Source: Denitrobacterium detoxificans (GTDB lineage Bacteria > Actinomycetota > Coriobacteriia > Coriobacteriales > Eggerthellaceae). Taken from it: a stretch of 64,000 nt of DNA. Made by a program: the position numbers and the translations under genes. This document shows positions 1 to 7,730 of the stretch, in pieces. The DNA lies in assembly GCF_001643775.1 (NCBI RefSeq), contig NZ_CP011402.1, positions 124,001 to 188,000 of the forward strand, read 5' to 3'. The notes beneath the pieces were generated by a model. That model had not been told where the DNA came from, did not search any database, and was given only the letters and a program-made list of their open reading frames with translations. Every line of letters begins with the position of its first letter. The first letter of the stretch is position 1.

Positions 1-180
1 ACGTTTTCTTCGATGGTGGAGTATGCGTGGCGGGAAAAGATGGTGTGCGTATGCGTGTCACATGCAAGGCGCAGAGGTTCGGTTTGCGTGCTCATGGCTG
101 CCCTTTCGTTCGCGTGTCTTCCGTTCGTATTGTTCTCCCTCGTTTGGCGCGGCGCAAGCTCATCGGGAAATGATACGGCG
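1..180. other. No supported gene at left edge
   Basis: An open frame of 60 codons exists here on the plus strand, but it has no convincing ribosome binding site, no recognisable domain and a composition typical of chance GC-rich frames. I see nothing else that can be supported. Confidence 0.5.
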
Positions 181-217
181 TAAAAGCACGCGGGCGACCC
201 CGTGAGGGGCCGCCCGC
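181..217 (-). terminator. Intrinsic terminator of the minus-strand formate dehydrogenase unit
   Basis: Bases 190-201 and 206-217 form a 12-bp GC-rich stem with one mismatch around a four-base loop. Read on the minus strand it is followed by a short T-rich stretch (189-181). It lies about 25 bases past the fdhF stop, as expected for a rho-independent terminator. Confidence 0.7.
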
Positions 218-242
218 TACAGCATGAGGCTGAGGAGGCTAG

Positions 243-2432
243 TTATGCAAGGATGGTTTGTGCTTCTTTAACTTCCTCATCCTGAGCAGCGGCTTCGCCA
301 GCCAGGAAGTCCTTCATCTCGTTGTACAGAGCGGTAACCTTGCGCTCTGCGGCAACCTGATCGGGAAGGGCGATGACCTGGCAAGCGGAGTGCTTGTCTT
401 CGGGCGTGCCGGACAGGGGGTCGACCTGGTGCATGGTGAGGACGTTGCACTTGCCGATCCACCACTGGTAGGTCATGTAGACGGCACCCTTGTTGATGCG
501 GTCGTCGATGATGGCACGCGTGTACACGGAGCCACGGCGCGACTTGACCTGAACGATGTCCTGGTCATTGATGCCACGCGCAGCTGCGTCGGCAGGATTC
601 ATGTGAATCTCGCCCGGCTCGTCGGCGAGCGCGGTGAGGGTGCGGCAGTTGCCCGTCATGGAACGGCAGCTGTAGTGACCAACCTCGCGAACGGTGCACA
701 GAACGAGGGGATATACCTCGTCGGGCGTCTCGGTCGGCTTGATGTAGTCGTGAGCCATCAGGATGGCCTTGTGGTCGGCCGTGGTGAACTGGCCGCCCTT
801 GTACAGCGTGGGGGTGCCGGGGCAGTCGAGCGTGGGGATAGGCCACTGGGCATGGCCCGTGCCTTCCATCTTCTCGTACGTGGCGCCATAGAAGTTGGGG
901 CATAGCTCGCGCATTTCGTCCCAAATCTCCTTGGTGTTGTTGTAGTGCATCGGGTAGCCCATGCGCGTGGACAGGTCGGCAAAGATCTCCCAGTCGTGAC
1001 GGCACTCGCCCTTGGGCGGTACGGCAGCGGTGAAGCGCTGGAACGTACGGTCGCTGGCGGAGAACACGCCGTCATGCTCGCCCCAGCTGGTGCCGGGCAG
1101 AACGACGTCGGCCAGAGCAGTGGTCTGCGTCATGAAGATGTCCTGGCTGATGAACAGGTCGAGTTTGCTAAGCGATTCGATCATGTCGGTAGAATCGGGC
1201 TCGGTCTGAACCGGGTCCTCGCCGAAGTTGTAGAACGCACGAATCTCGCCGCTCTTCGCGCCATGGGGCACGTCGGTGAGCTTGAAGCCCTCGCGGCCGG
1301 ACAGGAAGCCCTCGGGGAGGTTCCAGGCCTGCTCGAACTTGGCGCGCGCCTTCGGGTCGGCAACCTTCTGGTAGCCGGGGAACAGGCTGGGCCACATGCC
1401 CATGTCGCAGCTGCCCTGAACGTTGTTCTGGCCACGAACGGGAGCAACGCCTGCGGCATCGCGGCCGATCTGGTTGGTGATGCAGGCGATGGCGGCAATC
1501 GTATGGACCGTCTTGACGCCCTGGTTCTGCTGCGTAACGCCCATGCCCCAACCGATGATGGAGTTGGGGGACTCGGCGTACATGTGCACGGCGCGACGGA
1601 ACGTGGCCGGGTCGACGCCTGTGATGTCCTGTACGTATTCGGGGGTGTACTTGGAGATGACCTTCCACCACTCGTCGAAGCCGTTGGTGTGAGCGTCAAC
1701 GAATTCCTTGTCCATCAGGCCGTCGTTCACGATGACGTTCGCGAAGGCGTTCATGAAGGCCAGGTTGCAGCCGTTCTTGATGGGCATGTAGATGTCGGCG
1801 ATGCGGGCGCTTTCGGTAACGCGCGGGTCGGCGACGATGAGCTTGGCACCGCGGGCCTTGGCCTTCACGATGCGGCGGGCAACGATAGGATGCGACGCGC
1901 TGGGGTTGTAGCCAAACAGGAAGATGCAGTCAGCCTTTTCCATGTTCGGGATGGACACGCTCATGGCGCCAGAGCCCAGGGTGTCCATGAGGCCGATAAC
2001 GCTGGGGCCATGGCAGGTACGGGCGCAGTTATCGATGTTGTTGGTACCGATGCAGGCGCGCGTGAACTTCTGCATGACGTAGTTGGCTTCGTTTCCGGGA
2101 CCGCGGGAAGAGCCGGTGGTCATGATGGCGTCGGGGCCATACTCTTCCTTGATGGCCATGAGCTTCTTAGCGGTGAAGTCGAGAGCTTCGTCCCAGCTCA
2201 CGCGCTCGAGCGGACCGCCCTTGGTGCGGCGGATCATGGGGTGCAGAATGCGGGGAGTGAGAATCTTCGTGTCGTTGATGAAGTCGTAGCCGCACATGCC
2301 CTTCAGGCAGAGCTCGCCTTCATTGGTGACGCCGTCGATGCCCTCGGCATCTACGACAACACCGTTCTCGACAATAAGATTGAGCTTGCAGCCTGCTCCG
2401 CAGTACGGGCAGACCGCCATATGCTTTTCCAT
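243..2432 (-). CDS. fdhF: Formate dehydrogenase H-type catalytic subunit, cysteine form
   Basis: Molybdopterin oxidoreductase of 729 residues, close in length to E. coli FdhF (715), which oxidises formate to CO2 at a Mo/W-bis-MGD centre. The N-terminus carries the [4Fe-4S] motif Cys8-x2-Cys11-x3-Cys15-x26-Cys42, with Lys44 behind it. At position 140, where E. coli FdhF has selenocysteine, this protein has Cys (codon TGC read from 2015 to 2013), followed by His141. I chose the ATG at 2432 because the purine-rich AGAGAGAAG lies just upstream and because the paralogue at 4774 begins with the same residues; an in-frame start at 2456 would overlap the preceding gene. It is 16 bases behind a four-cluster ferredoxin gene and ends at a terminator. 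The Cys form would be selenium independent, probably with lower turnover (family knowledge). Confidence 0.93.
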   Translation of the reverse strand: MEKHMAVCPYCGAGCKLNLIVENGVVVDAEGIDGVTNEGELCLKGMCGYDFINDTKILTPRILHPMIRRTKGGPLERVSWDEALDFTAKKLMAIKEEYGPDAIMTTGSSRGPGNEANYVMQKFTRACIGTNNIDNCARTCHGPSVIGLMDTLGSGAMSVSIPNMEKADCIFLFGYNPSASHPIVARRIVKAKARGAKLIVADPRVTESARIADIYMPIKNGCNLAFMNAFANVIVNDGLMDKEFVDAHTNGFDEWWKVISKYTPEYVQDITGVDPATFRRAVHMYAESPNSIIGWGMGVTQQNQGVKTVHTIAAIACITNQIGRDAAGVAPVRGQNNVQGSCDMGMWPSLFPGYQKVADPKARAKFEQAWNLPEGFLSGREGFKLTDVPHGAKSGEIRAFYNFGEDPVQTEPDSTDMIESLSKLDLFISQDIFMTQTTALADVVLPGTSWGEHDGVFSASDRTFQRFTAAVPPKGECRHDWEIFADLSTRMGYPMHYNNTKEIWDEMRELCPNFYGATYEKMEGTGHAQWPIPTLDCPGTPTLYKGGQFTTADHKAILMAHDYIKPTETPDEVYPLVLCTVREVGHYSCRSMTGNCRTLTALADEPGEIHMNPADAAARGINDQDIVQVKSRRGSVYTRAIIDDRINKGAVYMTYQWWIGKCNVLTMHQVDPLSGTPEDKHSACQVIALPDQVAAERKVTALYNEMKDFLAGEAAAQDEEVKEAQTILA

Positions 2433-2448
2433 AGTGTTCTTCTCTCTG

Positions 2449-3015
2449 CTAGGCAAGGACCGGATTCAGGGGAACGCTCGAAAGCGCGCCAGCCGCCTCG
2501 GCGGCTTCAGCCCATTTGGTCTTGCGAGACGTATCGAAGGAGACGTTGTCCTGGACATGCAGTGCGCCAGTCAGGCAGGCTCCGACGCATGCGGGTCCGT
2601 CTTCGCGATCGTGGCAGAGATCGCATTTGACGATGTACGGGTTGCCGGCTTCGCCAATGAAGAGCTCGTCCGCGCAACCGGTGTATACGTTTTCGGGACG
2701 GCCGACAATCTGAATAGCGCCATAGGGGCATGCCATCATGCAGCTACGGCAGCCAATGCAGCGGTCTTCACGCATGGCTACGCGGCCATCGTCTTCGTGA
2801 TAGAGCGCATTGACGGGGCATGCACGGGCGCAGGGGGCGTCCTGGCAATGACGACATGCGATAGGGGTAGATACCTTCAGGGTAGAAACTACGTTGAGGC
2901 GCGGGATAGCCACGTCACCAACAATGTCGTGCTTGTCAAAGCACGCGGCCATGCAGGTCCTGCATCCAATGCAGAGTCCAGCATCGCCGACGATGAACTT
3001 GTTTCCGTCCACCAT
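2449..3015 (-). CDS. Four-cluster ferredoxin subunit, HycB/HydN type
   Basis: 188-residue iron-sulfur protein with four cysteine clusters in order: CIGCRTCMAAC, CRHCQDAPCARAC, CIGCRSCMMAC and CDLC-x8-CVGAC. This is the arrangement of HycB/HydN/HyfA subunits, which carry electrons away from FdhF. The start at 3015 is set by an excellent AGAAGGAGA site; an upstream in-frame start at 3072 lacks one. It is the first gene of a two-gene unit with the Cys-type fdhF and so is its likely electron acceptor. A consensus-like promoter lies at 3201-3229, leaving a leader of about 180 bases. HydN-like proteins have also been linked to maturation, so the exact role is inferred. Confidence 0.9.
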   Translation of the reverse strand: MVDGNKFIVGDAGLCIGCRTCMAACFDKHDIVGDVAIPRLNVVSTLKVSTPIACRHCQDAPCARACPVNALYHEDDGRVAMREDRCIGCRSCMMACPYGAIQIVGRPENVYTGCADELFIGEAGNPYIVKCDLCHDREDGPACVGACLTGALHVQDNVSFDTSRKTKWAEAAEAAGALSSVPLNPVLA

Positions 3016-3200
3016 CGTCTCCTTCTCTTGGCTGGATAAAACCCTCTCCTGGCCCTTGAAGGCGAGATTCATGCGCTCTTTGAAATGGGCAGGGGAATGC
3101 CCGTCAGCTCTTCCTCGCAGAATAGGAAGTGGGATTGTTGCTGATGATGAAACGCAGAAAAGAAGCGCCCTATGTCTCGTCTTACATACGGGCTACCGAA

Positions 3201-3229
3201 ACTCTATAAACCTCCATAATTGTTGTCAA
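3201..3229 (-). promoter_or_regulatory. Promoter for the ferredoxin-fdhF (Cys) unit
   Basis: On the minus strand, TTGACA (3229-3224) and TAGAGT (3206-3201) are separated by exactly 17 bases. The -35 box is a perfect match to the primary sigma factor consensus. The predicted start near 3194 gives an untranslated leader of about 180 bases. Confidence 0.6.
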
Positions 3230-3980
3230 TATATTCTCTACTGAGAACAAGTTGGAACGTATAAGGGTCAGTTAGCAGTGCAATGTATCTCATCTGGGAA
3301 AACGTAAGAACTTAGTAAGGTAGTTGCGGCGTTTTGCCGTTACCGCACCGGAATAATGCCTTCAACTTTGTATAACGGACGTAACACTATCTGAATACAA
3401 AGTGCAAGGTCAGAGCGTTTTTGGGTTTCAAAAACGCGATAAAGCGAAAAGGGCGTTTCTGTACCCTTCCTGGCAGCGTGCGAGAATTGATCTATGGGTT
3501 GCGGGAAAAGGTATGAGCACTGCCGATTTTAGGCGTTCCACCTGGACTTTTAGAGAAGTTGTGAGGGCCGTGCAACTCTTCGTTTCGCTGTGTGAACGTA
3601 TCGTGAATCGGTTGTGTTTGGAGCGGTTATTACGCAGCTCTTTTTCCGGCTTTAAAACCCGTCGATTTCGACCGTAATGCGGCCTTCGTTTTACGTCGCC
3701 CTGGATGCACAGAAATACGCGGTTTTGTTTTTCTAAAAACTCAAAAGCCCAGGAAAGTTAAAGAATATGTAACACATTTGTGTGTACCCGTAATTACCTA
3801 TTTTTCGGCAAGCCCCTTTGTTCGCCTACATTTGCTGTATTACAAATGTAATATTCCCTTATTTCCAACTAAGTATAAAGTACCAAGAGTTGCAATCTGG
3901 CAAGAAAAAGTGTCTTTAATAAATAATGATGTTTAGCTGGGGTGATACGAATAGCTGAACTAATAATATCGGTGCCTTAA
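3230..3980. other. AT-richer divergent intergenic region with inverted repeats
   Basis: About 1.15 kb separates the divergent ferredoxin genes and it is visibly richer in A+T than its surroundings. It holds the two divergent promoters and at least two short inverted repeats: ACACA-TT-TGTGT at 3772-3783 and ATTACA-AA-TGTAAT at 3839-3852. Both share an ACA-N2-TGT core and are candidate operators. A 91-codon frame at 3402-3677 has no binding site or recognisable domain and is not called. Confidence 0.5.
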
Positions 3981-4009
3981 TTGACGATTAGATGTCAAAA
4001 CGGTAATCT
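3981..4009 (+). promoter_or_regulatory. Promoter for the formate hydrogenlyase operon
   Basis: TTGACG (3981-3986) and TAATCT (4004-4009) are spaced by 17 bases. The interval is also framed by an inverted GATTA/TAATC pair (3986-3990 and 4004-4008) that could be an operator. The predicted start is about 155 bases before the first gene. Confidence 0.5.
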
Positions 4010-4171
4010 TCTTCATATCGAGTTCACGAAATTTCGAACTTGCTCACTTTTTAGAAGGGCAAAACATAAATGTGATGTCCTTCGTTCCAAATATGAATTT
4101 CTTGCATACAACCTAATCAGGTTCCCCATACGAGTCGCTCGGGAGAAGCGAGAGGGAAAGGACGGGCTTTT

Positions 4172-4705
4172 ATGGGAAGCAAGTTTGTTGTGTCAGATCC
4201 GCGTAAGTGCGTGGGATGCAAGGCATGCATGACCGCATGCCTGGTTAAGCATTTCCAGCCGGGCGATGTGCCCATTTCGCGCCTCAATGTCGTGCATGCC
4301 GACGTAGATACTACTGCGCCGGTCGTTTGCCGTCATTGCGAGGACGCCCCCTGCGCGGCGGCGTGCCCCACGGGCGCCCTCTATCGCGACGGCAACCGCG
4401 TCGCCGTCGACATCGCTCTATGCATCGGATGCCGCGGCTGCGTAATGGCATGCCCGTTCGGTGCGGTAGACGTCGCGGAGATCTTCCGCCCCTACACAGT
4501 TAATGATGTCGAGCTTTCTGCTCGCACCACCCCCGTTGTCGTGAAATGCGACCGTTGCGTCGATAGGCCCGATGGCCCGGCATGCATTTCGGCATGCACC
4601 TCGGGCGCGCTCTCGCTGGTTGATCAGCGAGACATCGACGCCAATGTCAGGGACAAACGTCTGAACGCTGCCGAGGCGTCTCAGACTTTTGCCGCAAGGT
4701 TTTAG
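4172..4705 (+). CDS. Four-cluster ferredoxin subunit, HycB/HydN type
   Basis: 177-residue iron-sulfur protein with four cysteine clusters (CVGCKACMTAC, CRHCEDAPCAAAC, CIGCRGCVMAC, CDRC-x8-CISAC). It is clearly paralogous to the minus-strand ferredoxin at 2449-3015. It heads the plus-strand operon, 68 bases before the selenocysteine-type fdhF, and is the likely electron-transfer partner of that enzyme. The start is an ATG with GAGGGAAAGGA upstream. Its N-terminus (MGSKFVVSDPRKC) aligns with that of the paralogue. Which of the three four-cluster proteins here contacts the hydrogenase is not visible; by position, HyfA (7119) is the better candidate. Confidence 0.9.
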   Translation: MGSKFVVSDPRKCVGCKACMTACLVKHFQPGDVPISRLNVVHADVDTTAPVVCRHCEDAPCAAACPTGALYRDGNRVAVDIALCIGCRGCVMACPFGAVDVAEIFRPYTVNDVELSARTTPVVVKCDRCVDRPDGPACISACTSGALSLVDQRDIDANVRDKRLNAAEASQTFAARF

Positions 4706-4773
4706 TAGGTCGCGCAGGCCGGCGCCGGATGGAAGGCGTCGGCCTGCGCACGGAAGAGGAGAGAGAGGGCAAT

Positions 4774-7002
4774 ATGGAGAAGCACATGGTTGTGTGCCCA
4801 TATTGCGGAACAGGCTGCAAGTTCAACCTTCTCGTGGAAAACGAGAAGGTTGTCGGCGCTGAACCGCTAATGGGTCTCACAAACGAGGGCGAACTCTGCC
4901 TGAAGGGCTGGAGTGGCTATGACTTCATCAATGACACGAAGATCCTAACGCCACGCCTGCTCCACCCCATGATGCGTACGTCTCGCAGCAAGCCTTTCCA
5001 GCGCGTTAGTTGGGATACTGCGCTCGACTACGTGGCGGAGAAGCTTACCGCCATCAAGGAGAAGTATGGTCCCGACGCCATCATGACCACTGGGTCGTCG
5101 CGTGGCACGGGCAACGAATCCAACTTGGCGATGCAGCGTTTTGCTCGCGCATGCCTGGGTACCAACAACGTAGATAACTGCGCGCGAACTTGACATGGCC
5201 CCACAGTCGTCGGTCTGATTGACACAGTTGGAGCAGGTTCTATGAGTTGCGGCACTCCTGGCATGGAGGACGCTGGTTGTCTATTCTTGTTCGGCTATAA
5301 CCCGAACACTTCGCATCCTCTGGTTGCGCGTCGTATCGTGCGCGCCAAGGAAAAGGGCGCGAAGATCATCGTCGCCGATCCTCGTTTCATCGAGACGGCG
5401 CGAATTGCCGATATTTACATGCCCATTAAAAACGGCTGCAATATCGCATTCCTTAACTCGTTCGCGTACGCAATCATCGAGCAGGGTCTGGTCGATGAGG
5501 AATTCGTGCGCGAGCACACGACAGGTTACGAGGACTTCGTGAAAGTAGTGCAGAAATACTCTCCCGAAGCCACGAAGGACATTACGGGTATCGACCCGGC
5601 TATGATGAGGGAGGCTGCACGCATGTATGCAACGGCAGAGCCTTCTTCTATTCTGTGCTGGGGCATGGGCGTTTGCCAAAGCGCTCAGAACGTCGAAGCG
5701 GTGCACATGTGCGCTGCCATCGCGTGCATTACCCATCAGATTGGCAAGCCGAATTCGGGTCTCGCGCCGGTGCGCGGGCAGAACAACGTGCAGGGTGCCT
5801 GCGACATGGGCGCGCTGCCGAACTTCTTCCCGGGCTACCAGAGCGTTACGGACCCTGCCATCAAGCAGAAATTCGCCGATGCCTGGCATATTCCCGTTGA
5901 ACAGCTCTCCGATCACGTGGGATACAAGATCACGGATATCGGCCATTTGGTGGATGAGGGGAAAATCCACGGTTTCGTTTGTATGGGCGAAGACGGCCTG
6001 CAGACCGAGCCGGATGCGAAGAAGCTGAAGGAACAGCTCATGAAGCTGGACTTCAACGTCACTATCGACATCTTCATGACGCAGACGGCCGAAATCTCCG
6101 ACGTAATCTTGCCGGCAACCAGCTGGGGCGAGCACGAAGGCGTATTCTCCGCCTGCGACCGCACGTTCCAGTACTTCAGCGCAGCGGTTCCCCCCAAGGG
6201 TGAATGCCGTCATGACTGGGATATCATCGCGGACCTCTCCACGCGTATGGGTCACCCCATGCACTACGAGAACACGAAGCAGATTTGGGACGAAGAATGC
6301 CGTGCCCTGTGGCCTGCCGCCTATGGCGCCACGTACGAAAAGATGGAAGGCTTGGGTTACGCGCAGTGGCCGTGCCCCACGCTCGACCATCCGGGCTCGC
6401 CGGACTTGTTCCTGGGCGGCAACTTCAGCATGCCCGATGGCAAAGCCAAGCTCATGGCATGCGATTACGAGGGCCCCACGGAAGTGCCCGATCGCGAGTA
6501 CCCGTTGGTGCTCTGCACGGTGCGCGAAGTGGGCCACTACAGCTGCCGTTCCATGACGGGCAACTGCCGCGAGCTTACCGACCTGGCAGACGAGCCTGGT
6601 TACGCGCATATCAGCCCGAAGGAAGCTGAGTCTCGTGGTATCAAGCACAACGACCTTATCTGGGCATATTCTCGCCGTGGAAAGATCATCACTCGTGCAT
6701 TCGTAGACGACCGCGTAAACGACGGTGCGGTTTACATGACGTACCAGTGGTGGATTGGCAAGTGCAACGATTTGGCCCTGCATCATGTGGACACGCGTTC
6801 GCATACGCCCGAGGACAAATACAGCGCTTGCCAGATCGAGCGAATCGATGACCAGGTATGGGCAGAGCAGCACTGCATGGAACTCTATATGGAGCTCAAG
6901 GAACGACTGGCAGTTGCGGCGGATGGTCAGTTCAGCGAGTTGGCCGATGAGCAGTTCGCGCGTAGTGAACAGGAAAGCGAATCGGCAGCGGTTCTTAATT
7001 AG
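4774..7002 (+). CDS. fdhF: Formate dehydrogenase H, selenocysteine form (in-frame TGA read through)
   Basis: 742-residue molybdopterin formate dehydrogenase. The frame contains one TGA at 5191-5193 and stays in register to 7002. The TGA is codon 140, exactly the selenocysteine position of E. coli FdhF, and is followed by His141. The cysteine paralogue at 243-2432 has Cys140 in the same NCART-x-HGP context. Other landmarks: [4Fe-4S] ligands Cys8, Cys11, Cys15, Cys42, then Lys44. Start ATG at 4774 has GAGGAGAGAGAGGG upstream. Automated annotation would split this into two fragments (ending 5193 and starting 5242). A SECIS-like hairpin sits just after the TGA. It lies between a ferredoxin and the hyf genes, making it the formate-oxidising arm of a formate hydrogenlyase. 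Function requires selA/B/C/D elsewhere in the genome. Confidence 0.95.
5191..5223 (+). promoter_or_regulatory. Selenocysteine codon and bacterial SECIS-like hairpin
   Basis: The UGA at 5191-5193 is followed by a hairpin with stem arms 5206-5211 and 5217-5223, one unpaired U, and the loop GGUCU (5212-5216). From memory, the E. coli fdhF SECIS has the same GGUCU apical loop, a bulged U and 18 bases between UGA and the loop; here the spacing is also 18 (5194-5211). This is the feature recognised by SelB. Confidence 0.85.
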
Positions 7003-7018
7003 TGATAGGAGGAGCGTC

Positions 7019-7047
7019 GCGCGGGGTCGCAAGACGAGGCCCCGCGC
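7019..7047 (+). promoter_or_regulatory. Intercistronic GC-rich hairpin between fdhF and hyfA
   Basis: GCGCGGGG (7019-7026) pairs perfectly with CCCCGCGC (7040-7047) across a 13-base loop. There is no T tract after it. It may be an RNA-processing or stability element, or a partial attenuator, separating fdhF from the hydrogenase genes. The surrounding 7003-7118 gap holds no gene. Confidence 0.45.
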
Positions 7048-7118
7048 TTAGGGCGCGCCCGTGGAAGCGATACGCGGGTGCGGAGGAGAGAACGAGTTTC
7101 ACACAAAGGGGTGAATTC

Positions 7119-7724
7119 ATGAATCGCTTTATCGCAATCAATCCGAATCGATGCATTGCGTGCGGCACATGCCGTGCGGAGTGCGCCGAAGGGCATCGCA
7201 ATGCCGGATTGCTTGACGAGCCGCGTTTGGCGCTCTACGAGAGCCGAGACGTGGTGGCATCAGTAACATGCCATCACTGCTCAGGCGCTCCTTGCGCTCG
7301 CGTGTGCCCGGTAGATGCAATCACGATTTGCGATGACGGCTGCGTGCGTGTAGACGAGCACGTTTGCATCGGCTGTAAGCTATGCGCAGTCACCTGCCCG
7401 TTCGGGGCTATCCACATGTTCGGTACGCCCATTGCGGGTGTTGCGGGTACGGAGTACAAGACTCCTACGTTCCCCGCATCCACCGACCCGATTCTCCAGT
7501 GGGAAATCGGCGTTTACTCCGCTGCGGTCAAATGCGACCTGTGCGAGTACGACCACGGCCATCCCCATTGCGTCGATGCATGCCTCACCAACGCCCTGCG
7601 TTTGGTGGAGTGCGATGACGACGCAACCGAAATCGAGGGTAAGCGCCTCGAGGCCATCAAGGGGAACATGGTCATTGTCGAAAACTTCGACCAACAGCAA
7701 GAACACGACAAGGAAGGGAGGTAG
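7119..7724 (+). CDS. hyfA: Formate hydrogenlyase electron-transfer subunit HyfA
   Basis: 201-residue ferredoxin-like subunit, matching E. coli HyfA (205). It has four cysteine clusters: CIACGTCRAEC, CHHCSGAPCARVC, CIGCKLCAVTC and CDLC-x7-CVDAC. It would carry electrons from FdhF to the hydrogenase module on the cytoplasmic face of the membrane. ATG at 7119 is chosen over upstream in-frame starts because AAAGGGGTG precedes it at good spacing and the cluster motif then begins close to the N-terminus, as in relatives. It is followed after 6 bases by hyfB, whose binding site GGGAGG overlaps its end. Confidence 0.92.
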   Translation: MNRFIAINPNRCIACGTCRAECAEGHRNAGLLDEPRLALYESRDVVASVTCHHCSGAPCARVCPVDAITICDDGCVRVDEHVCIGCKLCAVTCPFGAIHMFGTPIAGVAGTEYKTPTFPASTDPILQWEIGVYSAAVKCDLCEYDHGHPHCVDACLTNALRLVECDDDATEIEGKRLEAIKGNMVIVENFDQQQEHDKEGR

Positions 7725-7730
7725 AGAGCC

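Noticed and set aside
23-205. 60-codon frame at the left edge
   Set aside because: No binding site, no domain, and it overlaps the terminator hairpin of fdhF.
945-2630. Long plus-strand frame opposite the Cys-type fdhF
   Set aside because: Shadow of the conserved minus-strand enzyme; no domain and no start signal.
3402-3677. 91-codon frame in the divergent intergenic region
   Set aside because: GTG start without binding site, basic composition and no domain; it lies among candidate regulatory sites.
5191-5193. Premature stop or pseudogene in the second fdhF
   Set aside because: The TGA falls exactly on the selenocysteine position, the frame is intact on both sides and a SECIS-like hairpin follows.
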